42,497 bases of DNA from Bordetella petrii (GTDB lineage Bacteria > Pseudomonadota > Gammaproteobacteria > Burkholderiales > Burkholderiaceae_B). The notes under the pieces are model-generated. The model was given only the letters and a program-made list of their open reading frames with translations, was not told the DNA's origin and did not search any database. The stretch is taken from the NCBI RefSeq assembly GCF_020991325.1, contig NZ_JAJMLX010000008.1:1-42497 (forward strand). The letters run 5' to 3'. A program made the translations under genes and the position numbers. This document shows, piece by piece, positions 1-9,865 of this stretch (position 1 is its first letter; the number at the start of each line of letters is the position of its first letter).

Positions 1-1305
<1,305 letters not shown>

Positions 1306-1333
1306 ATTTGCCGACTTGCCCGTTGGATGAGCC

Positions 1334-2173
1334 ATGCCGTCACATAGCAGGGTACGTACCGCCGATATCGAGCAGCGGCTGCTGATCGATGCCATTTTTC
1401 ATCGCTACCACTACGATTTCCGGGGCTATGCGCAGGCGTCGCTGAAGCGGCGCCTGCAAACGGCGCTGACGCAGTTCGACTGCAGGACCCTGTCGCAGCT
1501 GCAAGACCGGGTGCTGCACGACGCATCGGTGTTTCCCGCGCTGCTGGATTATCTGACGGTGCAGGTCAGCGACATGTTCCGCGACCCGGAGTACTTCATG
1601 GGCCTGCGCACCCATGTAGTACCCATCTTGCGCACCTATCCTTCGCTGAAAATCTGGGTGGCCGGCTGCAGCACCGGCGAAGAAGCGTATTCGCTGGCCA
1701 TCCTGCTGTATGAAGAGGGCCTGCTGGGCAGGTCGCTGATCTACGCCACGGACATCAACCCGCATGCGCTCAAGGCAGCCGAAAGCGGAGTGTTCGGGCT
1801 GGACCGCGCCGCGGTATTCACCGAGAACCACGCGCGTTCGGGCGCGCCGTGCTCGCTGTCGGACTACTATACGGCCCGCTACGGGCGCATTGCGTTCGAC
1901 AAGTCGCTGCGCAAGCACATTGTGTTCTCGGACCATAGCCTGGCCACCGACAGCGTGTTCGCCGAGACTCAGTTCATATCCTGCCGCAATGTGCTCATCT
2001 ACTTCGAGCGCGAGCTGCAGGATCGCGCGCTGGGCCTGTTCCGGGAATCGCTTTGCCACCGCGGCTTTCTGGGCCTGGGTACCAGGGAATCGTTGCGTTT
2101 CTCGGCGTGTTCGGACAGTTTCGACGATGTGGCCGTGCCCGAGCGCATCTATCGCAAGAAGGCGGGCCTGTAA
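1334..2173 (+). CDS. cheR: CheR-type glutamate methyltransferase
   Basis: This is a SAM-dependent protein-glutamate O-methyltransferase of the CheR family, 279 residues, close to the usual length. An N-terminal helical domain (about 10-80) precedes the methyltransferase fold. The SAM-binding loop is AGCSTGEEAYS (about 110-120), the acidic strand end is YATDIN, and the post-loop motif is FISCRNVLIYF. It starts 28 nt after the upstream kinase stop and is followed 5 nt later by cheB. No CheA, CheW or methyl-accepting protein is present in the window, so it probably serves a signalling cassette with the flanking kinases rather than flagellar chemotaxis; that role is inference from the neighbourhood. 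Confidence 0.93.
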   Translation: MPSHSRVRTADIEQRLLIDAIFHRYHYDFRGYAQASLKRRLQTALTQFDCRTLSQLQDRVLHDASVFPALLDYLTVQVSDMFRDPEYFMGLRTHVVPILRTYPSLKIWVAGCSTGEEAYSLAILLYEEGLLGRSLIYATDINPHALKAAESGVFGLDRAAVFTENHARSGAPCSLSDYYTARYGRIAFDKSLRKHIVFSDHSLATDSVFAETQFISCRNVLIYFERELQDRALGLFRESLCHRGFLGLGTRESLRFSACSDSFDDVAVPERIYRKKAGL

Positions 2174-2178
2174 CCGCC

Positions 2179-2799
2179 ATGCCGCAATCCGCCCGTTCCG
2201 CCGCCCGGCAGTCCGCCTATGACGCCATCGTTATAGGCGGGTCATCCGGGTCCATCGAGGCACTGATGGCCCTGCTGTCCGCGCTACCCGCTCGCCTCGG
2301 CGCGGCGGTGCTGGTGGTGCTGCACCTGCCCTCCGGCCGCCGCAGTCTGCTGGCGGACATTTTCAAGGACCGCTGCGCATTGCGCGTGTGCGAAGCGCAA
2401 GACAAGGACATCATCCAGCCCGGGGCGGTATATTTTGCACCGCCCGACTACCACCTGCTGGTAGAGCGGGGGCCCCGCGTGGCGCTGTCGGTGGATCCGC
2501 CGCTGCACTTCTCGCGGCCCTCCATCGATGTGCTGTTCGAGTCGGCGGCCGACCAGTATGGCGCCGGGCTGATCGGCGTACTGCTGTCGGGCGCCAACGA
2601 TGACGGTGTGCAGGGCTTGGCGGCCATTTGCTCCGGTGGCGGCCTGGCCGTGGTGCAAGACCCGGCCAGCGCCGCCATGCCCGTCATGCCGGCCGCCGCG
2701 CTGGACCGCGTGCCCGTGCGGCATGTGCTGGATCCGCAAGGCATTGCGAAACTGCTGGCCCGGCTGGCCGCCCATCCCCGTGACAACCCAAGAACATAA
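2179..2799 (+). CDS. cheB: Stand-alone CheB-type methylesterase domain
   Basis: 206 residues covering only the CheB catalytic domain; the usual N-terminal receiver is absent. The catalytic triad is visible: Ser22 in IGGSSGS, His49 in VLHLPSG and Asp142 in SGANDDG. I chose the ATG at 2179, 5 nt after the cheR stop, over the longer in-frame start at 2053, which would lie inside cheR and add a non-homologous extension. It would hydrolyse glutamyl methyl esters made by CheR, or deamidate glutamine. Without a receiver, activity cannot be switched in cis, so control would have to come from a partner protein. It is followed by a receiver-kinase gene 11 nt downstream, and all four genes look co-transcribed. 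Confidence 0.9.
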   Translation: MPQSARSAARQSAYDAIVIGGSSGSIEALMALLSALPARLGAAVLVVLHLPSGRRSLLADIFKDRCALRVCEAQDKDIIQPGAVYFAPPDYHLLVERGPRVALSVDPPLHFSRPSIDVLFESAADQYGAGLIGVLLSGANDDGVQGLAAICSGGGLAVVQDPASAAMPVMPAAALDRVPVRHVLDPQGIAKLLARLAAHPRDNPRT

Positions 2800-2810
2800 C
2801 GACGACGCTC

Positions 2811-3956
2811 ATGATCCCTGCCAAACGCTCGCGCGAAAATAGCCGCATCAAGTGCCTGCTGGTCGACGACGTGCAAGAAAACCTGACGGCGCTGGAAGCG
2901 CTGCTGGCACGCAGCGATGTCGAATTCCTGGCGGCCCGGTCCGGCCCGGCCGCGCTGGAACTGCTGCTGCAGCATGCCGACGTGGCGCTGGCCATTCTGG
3001 ATGTGCAGATGCCGGAGATGAATGGGTTCGAACTGGCGGAACTGATACGGGGCAGCGAGCGCACCCGGCATATTCCGCTGATTTTCATGACCGCCGGTTC
3101 GCGCGAGCAGAACTGGCAGTTCCGGGGTTATGAAACCGGCGCCGTGGATTTTCTGTACAAGCCGATAGACCCGGCCATGCTGGTCACCAAGGCCAACGTG
3201 TTCTTCGAACTGCACGAGCGCAAGCAGGCGCTGGGGTGGCAGTTGGAGGAACTGACCGAGGCGCTGCGCATGAACGAGATGTTCATGGCGGTGCTCAGCC
3301 ACGACCTGCGCACGCCGCTGCAGTCGATTACCGTGGCGGCCCAGTTGCTGCGCCGCGACCCCGACGCGGGCAAGGTGTCCCGCATCGCCGGAACCATCCA
3401 CCAGTGCGGCGCGCGCATGGCCACCATGATCGACGACCTGCTGGACGTCACCCGCATCCGCCAGGCGGGCGGGCTGTCGCTGGTGCCCGCGCCATGCACC
3501 CTGGACCACATCGCCAGCCGCATCCTCGACGAGGTGCGCACGGGGTTTCCCGATTGCGAGGTCGAATCGGATTTCCTGGGCGACCTGTCCGGCTGCTGGG
3601 ATGCGGATCGCCTGGCGCAGGTGATGACGAATTTGCTCGGCAACGCCATACACCACGGCGACCGGTCCCGGCCGGTTCGCATGGAAGTGGACGGGGCGGC
3701 CGCCAATGAAGTGGTATTTACGGTAAGCAACGGCGGCGCCATTCCCGCCGAGATCCTGCCGAACCTGTTCGACCCGTTCCGCAGCCGCGCCCGCGGCCCT
3801 GGCGAACACCAGGGGCTGGGCCTGGGGCTGTTCATTTCGCAGCAGATCGTGCTGGCGCATGGCGGCCTGATCGTGGCGAACGCCACCGACGGCGTCACGC
3901 GCTTCCGGGTGACCTTGCCGCGCAAGCCGGCCGATGCGGGCAGGCCGGCGGAATAG
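2811..3956 (+). CDS. Receiver-histidine kinase (REC-HisKA-HATPase)
   Basis: A 381-residue protein with an N-terminal receiver (about 13-130; acidic pair VDD, phospho-Asp D64 in AILDVQMPEMNG, switch Lys in LYKP), a short linker helix, a HisKA domain with H-box SHDLRTPLQ (His164) and an HATPase domain with N-box (VMTNLLGNAIHHG) and G-box (GLGLGLF). It has no membrane segment, so it is a cytoplasmic kinase that can be controlled through its own receiver, probably by phosphotransfer from the hybrid kinase at the left edge. It is the last gene of the signalling cassette, and the next gene converges on it 14 nt away. No DNA-binding output protein is encoded nearby, so the final target is unknown. 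Confidence 0.9.
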   Translation: MIPAKRSRENSRIKCLLVDDVQENLTALEALLARSDVEFLAARSGPAALELLLQHADVALAILDVQMPEMNGFELAELIRGSERTRHIPLIFMTAGSREQNWQFRGYETGAVDFLYKPIDPAMLVTKANVFFELHERKQALGWQLEELTEALRMNEMFMAVLSHDLRTPLQSITVAAQLLRRDPDAGKVSRIAGTIHQCGARMATMIDDLLDVTRIRQAGGLSLVPAPCTLDHIASRILDEVRTGFPDCEVESDFLGDLSGCWDADRLAQVMTNLLGNAIHHGDRSRPVRMEVDGAAANEVVFTVSNGGAIPAEILPNLFDPFRSRARGPGEHQGLGLGLFISQQIVLAHGGLIVANATDGVTRFRVTLPRKPADAGRPAE

Positions 3957-3979
3957 CCGGCGCGCGGGGTCAGCCGGCT
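3955..3979. terminator. Possible bidirectional hairpin between convergent genes
   Basis: AGCCGGC (3955-3961) and GCCGGCT (3973-3979) can pair as a 7-bp stem with an 11-nt loop, spanning the stop of the kinase gene and the end of the convergent ligase gene. On plus it is followed by only two further T residues, so it is at best a weak intrinsic terminator. Confidence 0.35.
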
Positions 3980-5490
3980 TTGGCCAGGGACCGGAGTTCC
4001 CCTTTCAGGACTTTCCCGGTGGGATTCTTGGGCAAGGTCTCAAGAAATACATAATGCTTGGGCCGCTTGAAGCGCGCAATGTGCTCGCGGCAGTGCGCGT
4101 CCAGTTGCGCCGCGTCCACCGGCGCGCGGCTGACAATGAAGGCCGTTACCGATTCGCCCCAGTCGGGGTCGGGCGTGCCGATGACCGAAGCCTCCAGCAC
4201 ATCCGGATGGCACAGCAGCGCGTCTTCCACTTCACGTGGATAGATATTGGTGCCGCCGCTGATGATGACGTCCTTCGACCTGTCCTTGATGTGCAGCAGG
4301 CCGCGACTGTCGATCAGGCCCATGTCGCCGGTCCTGAGCCCCCCATTCTGCAGTGTGGCTTCGGTGGCCTGGGTGTTGCCCCAGTAGCCCTGCATGACGG
4401 TGGGGCTGAACACCACGATTTCGCCGATGCCGCCGGGCGCCGCGGGCTGGCCTTCCGGATCCAGGATGGCGACGTCTACCGTGCTTTGCGGGTATCCCAC
4501 CGAGCCCAGCAGTTCGGTGTCATTGTCCGCCACGGCCCGGGCCAGGCGGTCGGCGCGCAGCGCCGATATCGTCATGGGCGATTCACCCTGGCCGTATAGT
4601 TGCGCCAGCCTGGGGCCCAGGCAGTTCACGGCCGCCTTGATGTCCTGCGCGTAGAAGGGGGCGCCGCCCACCAGCAGGCAACGCAGGCCGGGTACCGCCG
4701 TGCCGGTTTTCTGCAGGTGGCCGACCAGGCGGGTGACGATGGTGGGCGCGGCAAACAGGCTGGCCCGGGAATAGTGCCCCAGCAGCGAGGCCAGTTCGGC
4801 TTCGTCGAAGCCCCCGCTGGCGCTGACCACTTGCAGGGCGCCCTGCATCCAGTACGGAATGGCGTACAGGCCGGCGCCATGCGACAGGGGTGCCACGTGG
4901 ATCAACACATCGCTGCTGTCGATGGATTGCATGTCGGTCTGGAAGTTCAGGGCCATCTGCACCAGGTTGGCATGGCTGAGCATCACGCCCTTGGGCCGCC
5001 CCGTGGTGCCGCTGGTGTAGAACAGCCAGGCCAGTTCGTCGTCGCCGCCCACTGGCATGTCGGCGGGCGCAGGGTTGGCGCTGCGCGCCGCGCGCCAGGA
5101 CGCGCCGTCCACTGTCATGAACGTCGCGCCCGTGCTGGCGGATGCCTGCAGGGCGTCCAGGAATGCCGCCTGGGTCAGGCAAACTTTTGCGCCGGAGTCC
5201 TGCAGGATGTAGCCGACTTCCTTGGGATGCAGCTTGCTGTTGACCGGCACGGCGCACAGCCGCGCGTGCCAGATGGCCAGCATGGCCTGCGCATACTCCA
5301 CGCAATTCTGCATGGCCAGGCAGACGCGGTCGCCCGGCGCCAGCCCTAGTTCGTGGCGCAGGTGCTGCGCCAGCGCGCGCACCTGGCGGTCCAGCTCGCG
5401 GTAGCTGGCGGCTGGCCCGGTGCCCTGGGCCAGCGCCGGACAGTCTGCGTACATGTCCACGCTGCGCTGGAATAAACGGCTGAGATGCAT
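3970..5490 (-). CDS. AMP-forming acyl-CoA ligase (ANL superfamily)
   Basis: A 506-residue acid-CoA ligase. It shows the P-loop-like motif FYTSGTTGRPKGV (about 158-169), the YGQGE/TGD adenylate motifs, the hinge region around DRSKDVIISGGTNIYPREVE, and the C-terminal catalytic lysine in NPTGKVLKGELR. It would convert a carboxylic acid, ATP and CoA to acyl-CoA, AMP and PPi in the cytoplasm. The start at 5490 has a strong Shine-Dalgarno (GGAGG on the minus strand). It is the last gene of a minus-strand operon with a Bug receptor, an acyl-CoA dehydrogenase, a crotonase and a CaiB transferase, so it probably activates the acid imported through the Bug receptor. Whether the acid is fatty or aromatic cannot be told from sequence alone. 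Confidence 0.9.
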   Translation of the reverse strand: MHLSRLFQRSVDMYADCPALAQGTGPAASYRELDRQVRALAQHLRHELGLAPGDRVCLAMQNCVEYAQAMLAIWHARLCAVPVNSKLHPKEVGYILQDSGAKVCLTQAAFLDALQASASTGATFMTVDGASWRAARSANPAPADMPVGGDDELAWLFYTSGTTGRPKGVMLSHANLVQMALNFQTDMQSIDSSDVLIHVAPLSHGAGLYAIPYWMQGALQVVSASGGFDEAELASLLGHYSRASLFAAPTIVTRLVGHLQKTGTAVPGLRCLLVGGAPFYAQDIKAAVNCLGPRLAQLYGQGESPMTISALRADRLARAVADNDTELLGSVGYPQSTVDVAILDPEGQPAAPGGIGEIVVFSPTVMQGYWGNTQATEATLQNGGLRTGDMGLIDSRGLLHIKDRSKDVIISGGTNIYPREVEDALLCHPDVLEASVIGTPDPDWGESVTAFIVSRAPVDAAQLDAHCREHIARFKRPKHYVFLETLPKNPTGKVLKGELRSLAKAG

Positions 5491-5558
5491 GGTGCCTCCT
5501 GCCTGGGCGCCGGCGAGTGGCGGTATCCCGGGCCTTGCTGGTTCCTGGGTGATGCGCG

Positions 5559-6542
5559 TCAGTCGACCTTCGCGCCGGAGAACTTCACGATCTCACCCCA
5601 CTTCTTGATGTCGCTGTCCAGCGTAGAAGCGAACTGGGCGGATGTGCCCCCCATGGGCTCGAATCCCATGGCGGCCAGTTTCTTGCGGAAATCGGCCACT
5701 TGCAAGGCGTTGTTCACTGCGGCATTGATCTTCTGGACGGTTGCCGGCGGCGTGCCGCTGGGCGCCAGCAGGCCAAACCAGGTTTCGGACAACAGCGTGG
5801 GCTGGCCCTGTTCGGCCGTGGTGGGCACATCGGGCAGTACATTGGATCGCTTGGGCGCCATGACCGCCACGGCCTGCAGCTGGCCGTCCTTGACCAGGGG
5901 CGCCGCTGCGGTCACGCCGGGAAACGCCAATTGCAGGCGCCCGCCTATCAGGTCGGTGAAGACCGCGCTGGGTGAGCTGTACGGAACGTGGGTCATGTCC
6001 ACGTCCAGGGTTTTCTTGTACAGCTCGCCCGACAAATGGTACGAACTGCCGCTACCCGTGGACCCGAAGTTGAGCTTGCCCGGATTTTTCCTGGCATAGG
6101 CGGTGAGTTCGTCCACTGTCTTGATGCCCAGCGACGGCAGCGTCACGATGATATTGGGCACCGATGCGATCAGGGCGATAGGGTCCAGGTCTTTCTGGGG
6201 ATGGTACGGCTTGGCGTGGTAAAGCGTAATGGCCGGCACCAGCGTTCCCGTCCAGCTGAACAGCAGCGTATAGCCGTCGGGCGCCGAACGCACCGCGGCC
6301 ACCGACCCCACGTTGCCGTTGGCGCCCGGTTTGTTCTCCACCACAAAAGGTTGATGCAAGGCCTGGCTCAACTGTTCGGCCACCAGCCGCGCCAGGGGAT
6401 CGGCGCTGCCGCCGGCCCCGGCGGGCACGATGATGCGCACGGGTTTGGCGGGCCAGTCTTGCGCCAGGGCCAGCGCGGGCGCCGTGGCGATCAAGGTGCC
6501 CAGTATCAGGGCGCGCAACGAACCGGGAATAGTGTGCAACAT
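5559..6542 (-). CDS. Bug/TctC-family periplasmic solute-binding protein (1 of 5)
   Basis: A 327-residue tripartite tricarboxylate transporter receptor of the Bug type. An N-terminal signal peptide (hydrophobic core LRALILGTLIATAPALALA, predicted cleavage before QDWPAKP) precedes the hallmark KPVRIIVPAGAGGSADPLARL and the PGANGNVG loop, which in solved Bug proteins bind the ligand carboxylate. A good Shine-Dalgarno (AAGGAGA on minus) lies upstream. It sits between the acyl-CoA dehydrogenase and the ligase, so it likely captures the operon's organic-acid substrate. No TctA/TctB membrane genes occur in the window, so its permease must be encoded elsewhere, or it acts as a sensor as reported for some Bordetella Bug proteins. 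Confidence 0.93.
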   Translation of the reverse strand: MLHTIPGSLRALILGTLIATAPALALAQDWPAKPVRIIVPAGAGGSADPLARLVAEQLSQALHQPFVVENKPGANGNVGSVAAVRSAPDGYTLLFSWTGTLVPAITLYHAKPYHPQKDLDPIALIASVPNIIVTLPSLGIKTVDELTAYARKNPGKLNFGSTGSGSSYHLSGELYKKTLDVDMTHVPYSSPSAVFTDLIGGRLQLAFPGVTAAAPLVKDGQLQAVAVMAPKRSNVLPDVPTTAEQGQPTLLSETWFGLLAPSGTPPATVQKINAAVNNALQVADFRKKLAAMGFEPMGGTSAQFASTLDSDIKKWGEIVKFSGAKVD

Positions 6543-6580
6543 GGGAGTCTCCTTCTAAGGTCTTTTGTTTTGCTGCGGTG

Positions 6581-7753
6581 TCAGTACGACTTCGGCATTC
6601 CCAGCACGCGCTCGGCGATATGGCTCAGGATCAGTTCCTGGCTGACGGGCGCGATGCGCGGAATCATGATTTCACGTAGATACCGTTCGACGTGGAATTC
6701 CTTGGCGTAACCCATGCCGCCGTGGGTCAGGATGGCGCGTTCGCAGGCACGGAAGCCCGCTTCGGCCGCGAAGTATTTGGCCGCGTTGGCCTCGGCGCCG
6801 CAGTCGCGGCCCTGGTCATACAGCCATGCGGCTTTCTGCATCAGCAATTGCGCGGCTTCCAGTTCGATCCAGTTGCGCGCCAGGGGGTGCTGGATCGCCT
6901 GGTTCTTGCCGATGGGCCGGCCGAACACTTCCCGCTCGCGGGCGTAGCCGGCCGCCTTGTCCAGCGCGGCGCGGCCCACGCCGATGGCTTCCGCCGCCAG
7001 CAGCACGCGCTCGGGGTTCATGCCATGCAGGATGTACTTGAAGCCCTTGCCTTCTTCGCCGATGCGGTCCGCCACCGGAATCTCCAGGCCATCGATGAAC
7101 AGCTCGTTCGAGTCGACGCACTTGCGGCCCATTTTCTCGATGAGCTTGACGTCGATGCGGCGGCGGTCCAGGTCGGTGTAGAACAGAGTCAGGCCTTGCG
7201 AGTGCTGGCCGGGCGCCAGATCTTCCAGCGGCGTGGTGCGCGCCAGCAGCATGATCTTGTCGGCCACCTGCGCCGTGGATATCCACACCTTCTGGCCATG
7301 CACCACGTACTTGTCGCCGCGGCGCTCCGCGCGCGTCTTGAGCTGCGTGGTGTTCAGGCCGGTATTGGGTTCGGTGACGCCGAAGCAGGTCTTGAGTTCA
7401 CCGCTGGCAATCGGCGGCAGCATGCGGCGCTTCTGCTCTTCGGTGCCGAATACCGCCACGGGCATCAGGCCGAAGATATTGATGTGGATGCTGGAACAGC
7501 CGCTCAGGCAAGCGCCCGTTTCGGCGATGGTCTGCATCAGGATGGCGGCTTCCTGTACCCCCAGGCCGGCCCCGCCGTATGCCTCGGGAATGGCCGTGCC
7601 CAGCCAGCCCGCCTGGCCCATGGCGCGATAGAAGTCTTCGGGAAACGCGCCGTCCGCGTCGCGTGCCAGCCAGTAGCTTTCCGGGAAGCGGCGGCACAAG
7701 TCGACCACCGCTTCGCGTATGGCCTGGTGTTCGGTGCTGAGTTCGAAATCCAT
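6581..7753 (-). CDS. Acyl-CoA dehydrogenase, likely with the base on helix G
   Basis: A 390-residue FAD-dependent acyl-CoA dehydrogenase. The start at 7753 (MDFELSTEHQ) fits the family; a longer frame to 7813 adds 20 residues overlapping the upstream crotonase gene. FAD/substrate motifs FGVTEPNTG and KVWISTAQVADK are present. At the C-terminus the usual catalytic YEGT-type Glu is missing: the corresponding stretch reads PRIAPVSQE. Instead, an Glu-Arg pair occurs in GMNPERVLLA (near residue 248), matching the position used as base in isovaleryl- and long-chain acyl-CoA dehydrogenases. The enzyme is therefore probably active, but its base placement differs from the short/medium-chain type and from the second dehydrogenase in this window. 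It follows the crotonase gene by 16 nt in the same operon. Confidence 0.92.
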   Translation of the reverse strand: MDFELSTEHQAIREAVVDLCRRFPESYWLARDADGAFPEDFYRAMGQAGWLGTAIPEAYGGAGLGVQEAAILMQTIAETGACLSGCSSIHINIFGLMPVAVFGTEEQKRRMLPPIASGELKTCFGVTEPNTGLNTTQLKTRAERRGDKYVVHGQKVWISTAQVADKIMLLARTTPLEDLAPGQHSQGLTLFYTDLDRRRIDVKLIEKMGRKCVDSNELFIDGLEIPVADRIGEEGKGFKYILHGMNPERVLLAAEAIGVGRAALDKAAGYAREREVFGRPIGKNQAIQHPLARNWIELEAAQLLMQKAAWLYDQGRDCGAEANAAKYFAAEAGFRACERAILTHGGMGYAKEFHVERYLREIMIPRIAPVSQELILSHIAERVLGMPKSY

Positions 7754-7769
7754 GGGGTTTCCTGTGGGG

Positions 7770-8543
7770 TCAGCGGCCGGTCCAGCGCGGCGGGCGCTTC
7801 TCGGCAAAAGCACGCGGGCCTTCCTGCGCGTCGTCGCTCAGGTACACGGGCTCGAACAGATGCTGGGCGGCGCGCAACGCTGCCGAACGGCCCATTTCCG
7901 TGCCCAGGTACACCAGGTCGCGCGCCGCGCGCACCGTCAGCGGCGCGTTGGCCGCGATGTCGCCGGCCAGCGCCAGCGCGCAGTCCAGCAACTGCGCGTG
8001 CGGCACTACATCGTTGACGTAGCCCAGGGCATGGGCGCGCTGCGCCGTCATGGGTTTGCCGGTCAGCAGCAGTTCCATCATGATGCGTTGCGGAAGCATG
8101 TGCGCCAGCGGCGCGGCCCAGGGCATGCCGCGGCCCACCCGGGCTTCGGTGATGCCGAACGTGGCATGCTCGGAAGCCACGCAAAGGTCGCACATCTGCG
8201 CGAACAGCCAGCCGCCGGCCAGCGCCACGCCATTGACGGCGGCAATGGTGGGCTTGCTGATATGCACCACATCGCCCAGCACCGGGAACATGTCGCGCGG
8301 CGGCACCTTCAGTTGCATGGCGGCGGCTTCTTTCAGGTCCATGCCGGCGCAAAAGGCCTTGTCGCCGCTGCCCGTCAGGATGCCCACCCGCAATTCCGGG
8401 TCCTGCTCCAGCCGCTGCCACGCCTGGCGCAAACCTTCGATTACGCCGCGGTTGATGGCATTGCGCTGGGCGGGGCGGTCGATGGTGATGACGGCGATGT
8501 TCTGGTTGGCGACGTCGAACGTCACTTCCTCAGTCAGTTTCAA
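7770..8543 (-). CDS. Enoyl-CoA hydratase/isomerase family protein (one catalytic Glu replaced)
   Basis: A 257-residue crotonase-fold protein. It has the oxyanion-hole segments AFCAGMDL (about 63-70) and NGVALAGG, and the typical C-terminal trimerisation tail. In rat enoyl-CoA hydratase the acid/base residues are Glu144 (GGGCELAMMCD) and Glu164 (GQPE). Here the first segment reads AGGWLFAQMCD, putting Leu113 at the Glu144 position, whereas the second Glu is kept (FGITEARVG, Glu133). Such one-Glu crotonases can be isomerases, hydrolases or dehalogenases rather than hydratases, so the exact reaction is open. The gene lies between a CaiB transferase and an acyl-CoA dehydrogenase and should act on the CoA thioester handled by the operon. 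Confidence 0.88.
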   Translation of the reverse strand: MKLTEEVTFDVANQNIAVITIDRPAQRNAINRGVIEGLRQAWQRLEQDPELRVGILTGSGDKAFCAGMDLKEAAAMQLKVPPRDMFPVLGDVVHISKPTIAAVNGVALAGGWLFAQMCDLCVASEHATFGITEARVGRGMPWAAPLAHMLPQRIMMELLLTGKPMTAQRAHALGYVNDVVPHAQLLDCALALAGDIAANAPLTVRAARDLVYLGTEMGRSAALRAAQHLFEPVYLSDDAQEGPRAFAEKRPPRWTGR

Positions 8544-8600
8544 GTTTTGCTCCTGTGTGGCGCCGCATGCAGGCGGCGCGATAGAGGGGGGTAGGCGCGT

Positions 8601-9839
8601 TCAGGCGGCGGGCGGCGGGGCGTGCGCGTACGCCTGGCCGGCGGCCAGCATGGCGTCGATCGCGGCCGGCGTATAACCCAGTCCGGCCAGCACTTCGCGC
8701 GTGTGCTGGCCCAGTTGCGGCGCGGGGCGGCCGGCGGCCGGGGCTGGGTGATTGCGCCACGTCACCGGGTGGCGCATGCCACGGATGGGGCCCTCGGTGG
8801 GATGTTCCTGGTCCACGAAAAACCCCGTGGCCTGCAGGTGTGGATCGGCCATGATGCTTTGCAGATCGTGCATGGGCATGAACGGCACATCGGCGCGTTC
8901 CAGCAGGCTCATCCATTCCGCCGTGTCGCGTTCCAGGAAGATGCGCGCCAGCGCTTCGTACACATAGTCGATGTTGCGCGACCGCGCGCCGTAGTCCGCG
9001 AAGCGTTCGTCTTCCTGCATCAGCGCTTCGCGGCCGATCTCGCGCAGGAAGCCTTGCCATTGCTTGTCGGTGTAGACCAGGGCGCAGACGTATCCGTCGC
9101 GCGTCTGGTAGGGCCGGCGGTGCGGCGACAACTGGCGCGCGTAGCCGCCGCCATCCAGCGGCGGCTCGAAGGTCTGGCCGCCCAGGTGGTCGCCCAGCAC
9201 GAAGGCCGCCATGGTTTCGAACATGGGAATATCCACGCGGTCGCCGCGCCCGGTGCGCCCGCGCGCCAGCAGCGCCGCCAGGATGCCATTCACCCCGGTC
9301 AGGCCCACCACGCGGTCGGCCATGGCGGTGGGCACATAGCGCGGAATACCGCCCGAGGCTTGCGCGATCCAGTGCGACAGCGTGGCTGCGCCCTGGATCA
9401 GGTCATCGTAGGCGGGCCGCGCTGCATAGGGGCCATCCTGGCCAAAACCGAACAGGCCGGCATAGACAATGCGCGGGTTGATGGCGGCCACCGCGTCGTA
9501 GCCCAGGCCCAGCCGTTCCATGGCCTGCGGCCGCACGTTGTACATGAGCACGTCCGCGTCGGCCAGCAACTGTTGCAACGCCGCCAGGCCCTGCGGCGTT
9601 TTCAGGTTCAGCACGATGCTGCGCTTGTTGCGGTTGGCGTTCAGGTAGACGGGGCCCATGCCCGGGTGGCGTGCCGGGCCGATCTGGCGCACCAGGTCGC
9701 CCGCGGGAGCTTCCAGCTTGATCACGTCCGCGCCCATGTCCGCCAGGGCCTGCGATGCAAAAGGGCCCATCAGGACGGACGTCATGTCGATGACTTTGAT
9801 GCCGGCCAGCGGGCCGCCGCCGGCTTGGGGTGTTGCCAT
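8601..9839 (-). CDS. CaiB/BaiF family CoA-transferase (1 of 4)
   Basis: A 412-residue class III CoA-transferase. The N-terminal signature GIKVIDMTSVLMGPFASQ, the NKRSIVLNLKTPQG segment and the catalytic aspartate in MADRVVG are present. I start at 9839 (MATPQAGG), where the GAGCGAG-like element gives a modest ribosome site; the open frame to 9989 adds an N-terminus unlike the family. Class III enzymes move CoA between carboxylates through an aspartyl-CoA mixed anhydride. It is the first gene of the minus-strand operon, divergent from the IclR regulator, and its promoter region holds the inverted repeats described separately. With the ligase further down, the operon has two possible ways to make the acyl-CoA. 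Confidence 0.92.
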   Translation of the reverse strand: MATPQAGGGPLAGIKVIDMTSVLMGPFASQALADMGADVIKLEAPAGDLVRQIGPARHPGMGPVYLNANRNKRSIVLNLKTPQGLAALQQLLADADVLMYNVRPQAMERLGLGYDAVAAINPRIVYAGLFGFGQDGPYAARPAYDDLIQGAATLSHWIAQASGGIPRYVPTAMADRVVGLTGVNGILAALLARGRTGRGDRVDIPMFETMAAFVLGDHLGGQTFEPPLDGGGYARQLSPHRRPYQTRDGYVCALVYTDKQWQGFLREIGREALMQEDERFADYGARSRNIDYVYEALARIFLERDTAEWMSLLERADVPFMPMHDLQSIMADPHLQATGFFVDQEHPTEGPIRGMRHPVTWRNHPAPAAGRPAPQLGQHTREVLAGLGYTPAAIDAMLAAGQAYAHAPPPAA

Positions 9840-9865
9840 GTCGTCTCGCTCGATTTGCTTTATCA

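Noticed and set aside
2448-3860. A 470-codon minus-strand frame opposite cheB and the receiver-kinase gene
   Set aside because: Antisense shadow rich in Arg, Gln, His and Ala, with no domain; the plus strand encodes well-defined CheB and kinase proteins.
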